A stretch of 53,622 bases of DNA from Bacteroidales bacterium (GTDB lineage: Bacteria; Bacteroidota; Bacteroidia; Bacteroidales; UBA932). The notes beneath the pieces are model-generated. The model saw only the letters and a list, made by a program, of their open reading frames with translations. It had not been told where the DNA came from and made no database searches. Positions 1 to 7,222 of this stretch are shown here, one piece after another. The stretch lies in the NCBI GenBank assembly GCA_017561765.1, contig JAFZBM010000066.1, positions 1-53,622 of the forward strand. The letters are read 5' to 3'. The position numbers and the translations under genes are program-made. How positions within the stretch are numbered: the first letter of the stretch is position 1; each line of letters starts with the position of its first letter.

Positions 1-42
1 ACCGTCAACACCACCGACCGTTCCTACGGCCAGAGAGTCTAG
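1..42 (+). CDS. 3' end of an upstream gene (partial, unidentified)
   Basis: Frame 1 is open from the window edge to a TAG at 40-42 and ends in the residues TVNTTDRSYGQRV. The next gene starts four bases later, so the two are probably co-transcribed. The visible piece is too short to assign a family. It could be the last strand of an outer-membrane protein, but that is a guess. The real start lies outside the window. Confidence 0.35.
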   Translation, partial: TVNTTDRSYGQRV

Positions 43-46
43 GTTT

Positions 47-1408
47 ATGCGTAAGATTTTGTTTGTTGCAGCTATGCTCGCCGCGAGCGTAGCTGCTGTT
101 GCGCAGAATAAGATCTCCGACAAGGAGCTTTACAACGTGATCTGGGCGATGGGGCAGATGTATCCCGAGGGATTCACCATCGACATCAACACCCTTCAGC
201 AACCTCAGAAAGGCATCATGGTGTCGTACGCCGCAACCCAGAACAGCTTTGACAAGAAGAGCATCGCGGCGGTTGTCAAGCACGCCCGCGCCCACAATGG
301 ACTCATCGGAGGCTGGTACAACCCCGAGAACGGCAAGTACTACTTCGACTCGACCCGCTGCTTCCCCGAGGACAGCCTTGCAGCCGCGGTGGCTTTCGCC
401 CGCGAGAACGGCCAGCACACCGTGTACGACGTGGCCAAGGGCATCAACGTTAAGTCCAATTACGAGCAGAGGGACTGCCGCATCATCCTTGACTGCGACA
501 TGGGTTCTTCGACCGACGACCTCTTCGCCCTCATGCTGCTCTACCGTTACATGGACATGAAGCGCTGCACCCTGCTGGGCGTGGTGGTGGACCGCATGGG
601 TGCCGCCAATGCCGACGCAGTGGACGTGATGAACAATTTCTACGGCTATCCCGACATTCCGGTGGGCCTCGAAAGGGCGGGAATCAAGGATCCCCATGTG
701 TTCATCCCCTACCACAACGTGGCATACGCCCGCACCGAGGACTCCGACCCCATGTTCAAGCAGACCTACAAGAGCAAGGACGAGTATCCCGAAGGATACA
801 AGCTGTACCGCAAGCTCCTCAGCGAACAACCCGACCACAGCGTGACAATCGCTTCCGTGGGCTTCGTGACCACGCTCTCCCGCCTGCTCCAGTCCGGTCC
901 CGACGAGTATTCGTCGCTGAACGGAGTCGAGCTGGTGCGCAGCAAGGTCAACGCCATCTACACCATGGGCGGCGTGTTCGGCGAGGCGGTGGAGCCCGAC
1001 TACAACTTCACCCAGGCCATCGACTTCTCGCTCAAGTTCTTCGAACTCTGGCCCAAGGAAGTTGACATAATCTTCTCACCCGGCGAGGTGGGCGATCCCC
1101 TTGACTACAGGCCGGAGGTGGTGATTTCCGACATGGACTGGACCGACGCTCACCCCATCAAGTGGATATACCAAAACGTACAGTGCGACACCGGACAGAA
1201 GATGTGGGATCCGCTGGCGGTCATCAACGCGGTTGAAGGAGATGACCTGTACACCCTGTCCGAGCGCGGCTGGGTGGAACTCACGCCCAACGGCGAGACT
1301 ATCTTCACTCCCGATCCCAAGGGCAATGCCCGCTATCAGTTCCCCGGCGACCAGGAATGGTGCGACACGGTGCTCAAGTACTTGCGTTTAATGGCAATAC
1401 AGCATTAG
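47..1408 (+). CDS. Secreted nucleoside-hydrolase-like protein with extra N-terminal domain
   Basis: 453 residues. Residues 1-20 form a signal peptide ending in AVAQ, so the protein is exported. Residues about 145-430 resemble the inosine-uridine nucleoside hydrolase family, which cleaves N-glycosidic bonds of ribonucleosides using a bound calcium ion. The aspartate cluster is seen as DCDMGSSTDD (D149, D151, D157, D158), one residue longer than the usual DxDxGxDD. The late calcium-binding aspartate is probably D388 in MWDPLA. Canonical nucleoside hydrolases often have His before that Asp, and here it is Trp387, so substrate or activity may differ. Residues about 22-140 form an additional domain with motifs GGWYN and GKYYFDS that I cannot assign. 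The gene is followed after one base by the next gene (1410), suggesting an operon of exported proteins that ends with the M13 peptidase. Family call is fairly firm, substrate unknown. Confidence 0.7.
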   Translation: MRKILFVAAMLAASVAAVAQNKISDKELYNVIWAMGQMYPEGFTIDINTLQQPQKGIMVSYAATQNSFDKKSIAAVVKHARAHNGLIGGWYNPENGKYYFDSTRCFPEDSLAAAVAFARENGQHTVYDVAKGINVKSNYEQRDCRIILDCDMGSSTDDLFALMLLYRYMDMKRCTLLGVVVDRMGAANADAVDVMNNFYGYPDIPVGLERAGIKDPHVFIPYHNVAYARTEDSDPMFKQTYKSKDEYPEGYKLYRKLLSEQPDHSVTIASVGFVTTLSRLLQSGPDEYSSLNGVELVRSKVNAIYTMGGVFGEAVEPDYNFTQAIDFSLKFFELWPKEVDIIFSPGEVGDPLDYRPEVVISDMDWTDAHPIKWIYQNVQCDTGQKMWDPLAVINAVEGDDLYTLSERGWVELTPNGETIFTPDPKGNARYQFPGDQEWCDTVLKYLRLMAIQH

Positions 1409-1409
1409 A

Positions 1410-2321
1410 ATGAAAAAAACGATTCTCGCAGCGCTCGCGCTGCTGATGATGAACGGACTCGGAGCCCAGAACCTGGGCTTCGTTTCTGTTCCCCTCAGTA
1501 CGGACAGTTTCTCCAACAGGCACATCACTCCCTTCGAGAAGGCAAATTACCAGGGGATGGACTGCTACAAGAATTACATTGTCAGTCTTCAGCACACAGG
1601 TATCGCCACGGTTTGGAAATACGACGGCCGCGACGCCCTGACCAAGCTGGGGAATTTCAACCTGGCCACCAATGACCCGGTAAACCACTCCAATGTATGT
1701 TCGTTCGGAGTGGAGAAATTCGACCGCAAGGACCCCATGCCTGTAATTTACGTCAGCCAGTGCCACAAGAAGCCCTACCAGGGCCGCAAGGACGTACTCT
1801 TCGTCGAACGCGTACTGCCCGGGTTCCAGGGTTCGGAACTGGTGCAGACCATTCATTTCGATGATGTTGACGAGCTCTACGGCTACGCCCTGCAGTGGGT
1901 GGTGGACCGCAGGCACAAGTTCCTCTACGGCTACGGCAACACCACCAAGGACAAGGACGTGGAAGGCAACCGCCACCGCGTAATCAAGTTCCGCCTGCCC
2001 AAGATCAGCGAGGGCGACGTGGTGTTCACCAAGGATGACATAATCGAGACCTATAACGTCGAGGACCATGGGCTCGCGTACGCCACCATAGGCCAGGGCT
2101 TGTGCATCTGGAAGGACTACCTTATGATGCCCACCGGCCTCGGCACCCCCGAATACCCCAGCTACCTCTTTGTCTGGGACCTCAAGCACAAGCGCCCGGT
2201 GGAAGTGCTGGACATGAGCCTGGGCACCACGGGCGAGCTGGAAGACATGGCGCATTTCAAGTGCCGCCGCTTCCTGGTGCAAGGGCAGGACGGCCTGTTC
2301 GAAATGAAGTATAAGAAATAA
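1410..2321 (+). CDS. Secreted protein of unknown function
   Basis: 303 residues with a clear signal peptide (MKKTILAALALLMMNGLGAQ), so exported to the periplasm or outside. The mature part is rich in aromatic residues and beta-type stretches such as YLFVWDLKHK and ALQWVVDRRHKF, which would suit a beta-propeller, but I recognise no named family or catalytic motif. It starts one base after the nucleoside-hydrolase-like gene and ends eight bases before the M13 peptidase gene. The three are likely one transcript and may act on the same extracellular material. Function is not assigned. Confidence 0.65.
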   Translation: MKKTILAALALLMMNGLGAQNLGFVSVPLSTDSFSNRHITPFEKANYQGMDCYKNYIVSLQHTGIATVWKYDGRDALTKLGNFNLATNDPVNHSNVCSFGVEKFDRKDPMPVIYVSQCHKKPYQGRKDVLFVERVLPGFQGSELVQTIHFDDVDELYGYALQWVVDRRHKFLYGYGNTTKDKDVEGNRHRVIKFRLPKISEGDVVFTKDDIIETYNVEDHGLAYATIGQGLCIWKDYLMMPTGLGTPEYPSYLFVWDLKHKRPVEVLDMSLGTTGELEDMAHFKCRRFLVQGQDGLFEMKYKK

Positions 2322-2329
2322 CAATAAAT

Positions 2330-4342
2330 ATGAAAAAGTACCTTCTCATCATGATTCCTGTGATGATGCTGGCCGCATGCCAGCCCAAGGAAGCCAAGGT
2401 CCCCGCCCTGGATCCCACGGACATGGATCTTTCCGTCGCTCCCGGCGAGAACTTTTATTTGTATGCCAACGGCGGCTGGATGAAAAAGAATCCGCTCAAG
2501 CCCGAATTCGCCCGTTTCGGGGCCTTCGACGTGCTGCGCGAGCAGAATGTGAAGAACCTCAACGAACTCTTCGCCGGAATGACGGAAATGAATCCCGAGG
2601 CCGGCACCGTCGAGCAGAAAATAGTCGACCTGTACAAGCAGGGCCTCGATTCCGTACGCCTGAACGCGGAGGGCGCGGCACCGCTCAAGAAATATCTTGA
2701 CGAGCTGTATGCCGTCGCCGACAAGAAGGCGCTCGCCGCACACCTTGGAAAACTCATGCTGGTGGGCGAAGGGGGCTTCTTCGGAGGCTATGTGGAAGCC
2801 GACCTCATGGACAGCAAGAACCAGATATTTTACCTGGGACAGGGCGGCCTGGGCATGCGCGACCGCGACTACTACGTGGATCCCGCCAACGCCGAGCTGC
2901 GCAAGGGCTATGAAGCGATGCTCGCCAAACTCTTTGCCCTCGCCGGACTCGACAAGCCGGAGCAGCGTGCGGCCAACGCCGCCGGCATAGAGGACAAACT
3001 GGCGCAGTTCTCCTGGACCAGCGTCCAGAACCGCGAAGTGATAAAACTCTACAATCCAATGAGTTCGCAGCAGATTTTCAAGGCCTTCCCAGGCTTTGAC
3101 TTCAAAGCTTTCTGCGAGGCAATGAACATTCCAGACCAGGATAAGATCGTGGTTGCCCAGCCTTCATTCTTCCAGGGATTCAGCAAGCTTTACAAGAGCT
3201 CAGACCTGGAGGTCCTCAAGGACTATCTGGCCGCACATCTGATCAGCGGCGCCGCAAACTCCCTGTCCGATGATTTCTACGCCGCTTCATTCGACTTCTT
3301 CAGCACGCAGATGAGCGGTATCACCGAGCACAAGCCCCGCTGGAAGCGCGCCATGAGCGTGCCCAACGGTATTCTTGGCGAGGCCGTGGGACAGATGTAC
3401 GTGGCAAAATTCTTCCCGGAGAGTTCCAAGCAGAGGATGCTTGACCTGGTGAACAACCTGAAGATTTCGCTGGGGCAGCACATCGATTCGCTTGACTGGA
3501 TGTCCGATGCCACAAAGGCCAACGCACACGCGAAACTCGCCACCTTCATGGTCAAGATAGGCTATCCCGACAAGTGGAAAGACTACAGCAGCCTGAAAGT
3601 GGACCCCGAACTGAGCTACTACGAGAACCTCCGCGCAGCCAGCGCCTGGCACGTGGCCGACAACATGTCCAAACTCGGCAAGCCTACGGATCCTACCGAG
3701 TGGGGAATGACTCCGCAGACGGTCAACGCCTACTACAATCCCACCACCAACGAGGTGTGCTTCCCTGCCGGCATACTCCAGCCGCCGTTCTTCAATCCCG
3801 ATGCCGATGACGCCGTGAACTACGGTGCGATAGGCGTGGTTATAGGCCATGAGATGACCCACGGATTCGACGACCAGGGCAGCCTCTTCGACAAGGACGG
3901 CAACATGAACGACTGGTGGACTCCCGAAGACCGCGAAGCGTTCAAGGCCAAGACCCAGGTGCTTGTGGACCAGTTCAATGAAGTGGAAATCTTGCCCGGC
4001 CTCAAGGCAAACGGCAAGCTTACCCTCGGCGAGAACATTGCCGACCACGGCGGCGTAAGCGTAGCATGGACTGCGCTGCACAACGCTCTGGACGGAACGG
4101 CACCCGCGCCCATCGACGGATTCACCGCCGAACAGCGCTTCTTCCTGGGCTACGCCCGTGTCTGGGGGCAGAACATTACCGATGAGGAAAAGGCCCGCCT
4201 GACCAAGCTGGACGAGCACTCACTGGGAATCAACCGCGTCAACATGACGCTGCGCAATTTCGACAGCTTCTTCGAGGCTTTCGGAATCAAAGAAGGCGAT
4301 GCCATGTGGCGCCCCGAGAGCGAGCGCGTTCACATCTGGTAA
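2330..4342 (+). CDS. pepO: M13 (neprilysin/PepO) family zinc metallopeptidase lipoprotein
   Basis: 670 residues, the full length expected for M13 endopeptidases, which cut short peptides. The N-terminus has a lipobox (LAAC at about residue 17), so the enzyme should be membrane-anchored outside the cytoplasm. The catalytic zinc site HEMTH lies at residues 507-511, with E508 as general base. The third zinc ligand is in ENIAD (568-572), matching the ExxxD signature of the family. The substrate-binding NAYYN motif is also present (about 469), and the C-terminus ends in RVHIW, close to the family's usual terminal Trp. Domains: large alpha-helical N-terminal lobe (about 30-400) and catalytic C-terminal lobe (about 440-670). 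It is the third gene of the plus-strand cluster and converges on the Ntn hydrolase gene with a four-base gap. The symbol indicates the family; the peptide substrate is unknown. Confidence 0.93.
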   Translation: MKKYLLIMIPVMMLAACQPKEAKVPALDPTDMDLSVAPGENFYLYANGGWMKKNPLKPEFARFGAFDVLREQNVKNLNELFAGMTEMNPEAGTVEQKIVDLYKQGLDSVRLNAEGAAPLKKYLDELYAVADKKALAAHLGKLMLVGEGGFFGGYVEADLMDSKNQIFYLGQGGLGMRDRDYYVDPANAELRKGYEAMLAKLFALAGLDKPEQRAANAAGIEDKLAQFSWTSVQNREVIKLYNPMSSQQIFKAFPGFDFKAFCEAMNIPDQDKIVVAQPSFFQGFSKLYKSSDLEVLKDYLAAHLISGAANSLSDDFYAASFDFFSTQMSGITEHKPRWKRAMSVPNGILGEAVGQMYVAKFFPESSKQRMLDLVNNLKISLGQHIDSLDWMSDATKANAHAKLATFMVKIGYPDKWKDYSSLKVDPELSYYENLRAASAWHVADNMSKLGKPTDPTEWGMTPQTVNAYYNPTTNEVCFPAGILQPPFFNPDADDAVNYGAIGVVIGHEMTHGFDDQGSLFDKDGNMNDWWTPEDREAFKAKTQVLVDQFNEVEILPGLKANGKLTLGENIADHGGVSVAWTALHNALDGTAPAPIDGFTAEQRFFLGYARVWGQNITDEEKARLTKLDEHSLGINRVNMTLRNFDSFFEAFGIKEGDAMWRPESERVHIW

Positions 4343-4346
4343 GAGC

Positions 4347-5480
4347 TCAGAGGGCGAAGCGGACGGTGGTTTCGTAATCGTTCCAGTTCCGGAGTGCCAG
4401 AGTGCACTCCGACTGGTCATAGACATTACTGTACTGAGTGTCTTCCACCATACCGTTCTCCCAGACCAGATCTTTCCAGTGCACCATTGCCAGGCACTCC
4501 TGGGCCTGCTCGAAAGTTAACATTCCGCCGTGCTCCTGCAGATAGGAGCCGGCGGTTTCGTATCTCCACCAGCTGCGGCTGTGAGGATTGCCTACCGCCG
4601 GGTCAGGCTCGGTGGTGTAATATTTCTCCGAAAGCAGGTGGTTGGTAACCAGCATCGACTTTTCACCCTCTCCCTTGCGCACTATCATGGTCTTCCAGCC
4701 GTCGTCCTTGTCGAACTCGACCACGGCGCATCCACCCTGCGCATCCGCCACCATGTAGTGATAGCCCGATCCGACAGCGGCGTCGTGACGCACGTCGAGG
4801 GAATCAAGCATGCCCAGGGCTTCGTCAACGGTGGCACAGCGGTCGAGCCACAGGCGCATGATCACGGTAGTGCCGACTGCGTGACTTCCGCCTTCCTGCC
4901 GTGCGGCCTGCTTGGGAAGGGCCATTATGGATGTACAGAGGCCCTTTTCGTTGATACCGTCCACGGGGGCGTAGATGGCGGCAAGGCAGTTGAGCCGCGC
5001 CATGAACTTCTCGGGCAGTTTCTCGAGACCGTAGCCGAAGTGGGACATGTCGCTGACCGCAATGGAAGAGTAGCCCTTGCGAGGACGGGAAATGGTGACC
5101 ATCGTGGGATTCTTGAAATAATCATAGTTACGTCCGTACCAGAATCCCTCCCCGCCGGCCTTCGCCGCCTGGAAACTCGTGCAGTTCATGGTCGCCGTCT
5201 CGCCGTTCTCGTCGGCCACCTGCGAGCTCTTCATCTTGATGGGAATCCCCTTCCCTATGCGCGCCACCACATATTCCAGCCGTTTGGCATTGGAATCGAT
5301 GTCCTTGGACACCAGGTCGTCGAGGTCATAGGGGGCCTTGTACTCCATGCTGTACAGGTACTTGTTGCCGCCCACTTGTTTAACCGTGGTGAGAGTGGAG
5401 ATTTCCCCGCCCCAGATTGCCGCCACAAGGGCGCAGAGCACGATAAGGATCGCCAGAATCCATTTTATTGTCTTTTTCAT
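4347..5480 (-). CDS. Membrane-anchored Ntn hydrolase, choloylglycine hydrolase/acid amidase (C-N hydrolase) family
   Basis: 377 residues. Residues 7-24 form a hydrophobic segment that is either an uncleaved signal or a membrane anchor. Residues 100-377 match the linear amide C-N hydrolase fold of bile salt hydrolases, penicillin V acylase and acid ceramidase/NAAA-like enzymes. C100 (in MNCTSF) is the likely nucleophile, and R117/N118/D120 (YGRNYDY), D174/N177 (DGINEKGL) and N280 (VTNHLL) fit the family's active-site residues. In bile salt hydrolases the nucleophile is residue 2. Here about 99 residues precede it, so activity would need removal of a propeptide, as in acid amidases. Possible substrates are N-acyl amides or conjugated bile acids; the sequence does not decide. 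A -7-like CAAATATA (TATATTTG on the minus strand) lies at 5505-5512 but I see no matching -33 element. Confidence 0.8.
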   Translation of the reverse strand: MKKTIKWILAILIVLCALVAAIWGGEISTLTTVKQVGGNKYLYSMEYKAPYDLDDLVSKDIDSNAKRLEYVVARIGKGIPIKMKSSQVADENGETATMNCTSFQAAKAGGEGFWYGRNYDYFKNPTMVTISRPRKGYSSIAVSDMSHFGYGLEKLPEKFMARLNCLAAIYAPVDGINEKGLCTSIMALPKQAARQEGGSHAVGTTVIMRLWLDRCATVDEALGMLDSLDVRHDAAVGSGYHYMVADAQGGCAVVEFDKDDGWKTMIVRKGEGEKSMLVTNHLLSEKYYTTEPDPAVGNPHSRSWWRYETAGSYLQEHGGMLTFEQAQECLAMVHWKDLVWENGMVEDTQYSNVYDQSECTLALRNWNDYETTVRFAL

Positions 5481-5550
5481 AACTTTATAATTTCATGGAA
5501 CTTTCAAATATAGCAAAAAAGCTGGCCGCCAGATTTGGCTGGGAGGTGAT

Positions 5551-7209
5551 TTAATCGTGGTGCTCACGCCACTCTGCAGGGGTCTGACCTGTAGCGGCTT
5601 TGAAACTCCGGAAGAAAGATTGCTCGCTGGAGAAACCCGCTTCGTCGGCAACGCGGTGCAGCGGCATGTCGGGGTGCTCGCCCATCAATTTCAGGGAATA
5701 ACGTATACGAAGGCTCGAGAGATATTCCGGGAAACTCATCCCCCACTGTCCGTTGGTGCAGGCGGAGATATAGGTAGAGTTGGTTCCGAGCTCGGTAGCA
5801 ATATCCTGCACTTTGAGACCTTTGCGGCGGAAAAGCTGCTTCTGCTCCATCAGGGTGGCGATTCTGGAGGCGAGATCCGCACCCTGGGAAGGAACGGGGT
5901 AACGGTACTCCGGCATGGGCGGCGTTTCGGATGGCTTCTTTTTCAACGTTAGCCATAGGGCCAGGGCGCAAATGGCTGCTCCAAGCAGCAACACTGACCA
6001 AAGCGGCAGCGCCGCCTCTTTCCTGAAAGGCTCGGTGTGGAGAATAAATGCAGTCCCAATGGGGTCGTAATTGCTTCCACCATTCCCTCCGGCAAATGCG
6101 ATGCGACCGCCGGGAAGCAATATGTGGTATAAATCCCATCCCCTGAAAAAACTGTCGACGGCGAGCAGTTTTATGGGAGCTTTTTTCCCGCGCAGTGCTT
6201 CATCATATCCGATAATACATACACAGATATGCTCCATATCGGCGGATATTCCTGCCAGATAGGCTTGACCGGTGGTTTTATCGGCATGCAACAGGCCCCA
6301 TAGTACAGGTACGCCGTCATGCACCGTCATAGGTATTGGCGATTCCGTTTCCAGCATGCTGAAGTGTTCGCCGGTCTGCTTGACGACGGCCACTTGTCCG
6401 TCTGTCAATGAGTTAACTGTAATCAGCGATGTATATCCACCCAGGGCTTCATCCCCTATGAAAAAACTTTCCTGCCTGTAATTGGCCTCAAATCTGGCAG
6501 GCCGCCACCGGGTGAACAATGAATCCGTGAATGGCTCTCCCCGCAGGCGGTCTATCATGACCGTGCCGGCAATGCTGTCCCGCGGGTCGCGTGAACTCAA
6601 AATCAGGGCGTTTTCGGCTGCGCACGGGAGGATATAAGGGTTGCAGCGGGGCTGGTCGGCGTCCTTGACGAAAATGCCACCCTCCTCCAGTGAATAAGTG
6701 GCGATGTTATCCTCACCGTACCAGTTTCCGCTGACCACTATGGTGCCGTCGGAGAGAACTGTGGCCGAAGCCCTTGTGCGGGCTTTGTCGAGGATAGGGA
6801 GCGGAGAGAAACTGTGTGTGGACGGGTCATAGAGTTCTGCCCCCAAGCTGCGTCCCTTGCCGAAAGGCTCCCCCATACCTCCGGCTACCAGAACTTTCCC
6901 GTCCGGAAGGATTGTGACGACGGCATAATCGTGCGGATAGATACTCTCGACGGTGTGCCACTTGCCATTCTTGAAGTACTCGGCGGTAGGCGTAGGGATG
7001 AAGCCCGTGGTATGTCCGCCGATTACCGTCAATTCCCCGTTCAATTCCATCAGCGCGTGAGCGTGGCGGGGGATGTTCAGGTCCGGCAGGTGCTCTATCT
7101 GCATCGCGCTTCCTTTCACTTCATCCCCGGCCACGCCGGATTTCCCTTTGCAACCGCAGACCGTCGCCAGCAACAGTATGCTAAACAATATGTGTCCCGG
7201 GCGTCTCAT
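5551..7209 (-). CDS. Kelch-like propeller, one TM segment and AraC-type DNA-binding domain: one-component membrane regulator (copy 1)
   Basis: 552 residues from the ATG at 7209. A longer reading frame exists, but this start gives a signal sequence with a lipobox-like VCGC at about residue 19 and lies 13 bases after the stop of the preceding gene. Residues about 35-395 contain kelch-like strands with GGHTTG, LPDGKVLVAGG and VVSGNWYG, typical of a galactose-oxidase-like propeller. A hydrophobic segment at about 400-420 is followed by KKK, placing the rest inside the cell. Residues about 445-552 are an AraC/XylS-type double helix-turn-helix (VQDIATELGTN; VADEAGFSSEQSFFRSFK; GQTPAEW). Inferred role: it senses a ligand or partner outside the inner membrane and controls transcription directly, without a kinase. 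It is the last gene after two lipoprotein genes and is clearly paralogous to the gene at 31620-33245. If it really is lipidated it must stay in the inner membrane, otherwise the DNA-binding part could not reach DNA. Confidence 0.85.
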   Translation of the reverse strand: MRRPGHILFSILLLATVCGCKGKSGVAGDEVKGSAMQIEHLPDLNIPRHAHALMELNGELTVIGGHTTGFIPTPTAEYFKNGKWHTVESIYPHDYAVVTILPDGKVLVAGGMGEPFGKGRSLGAELYDPSTHSFSPLPILDKARTRASATVLSDGTIVVSGNWYGEDNIATYSLEEGGIFVKDADQPRCNPYILPCAAENALILSSRDPRDSIAGTVMIDRLRGEPFTDSLFTRWRPARFEANYRQESFFIGDEALGGYTSLITVNSLTDGQVAVVKQTGEHFSMLETESPIPMTVHDGVPVLWGLLHADKTTGQAYLAGISADMEHICVCIIGYDEALRGKKAPIKLLAVDSFFRGWDLYHILLPGGRIAFAGGNGGSNYDPIGTAFILHTEPFRKEAALPLWSVLLLGAAICALALWLTLKKKPSETPPMPEYRYPVPSQGADLASRIATLMEQKQLFRRKGLKVQDIATELGTNSTYISACTNGQWGMSFPEYLSSLRIRYSLKLMGEHPDMPLHRVADEAGFSSEQSFFRSFKAATGQTPAEWREHHD

Positions 7210-7222
7210 TACCGCAAATATA

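Noticed and set aside
3287..4219. 310-codon open frame on the minus strand inside the M13 peptidase gene
   Set aside because: It lies wholly opposite a gene with clear catalytic motifs. GC-rich third positions create such long antisense frames; its protein has no family features.
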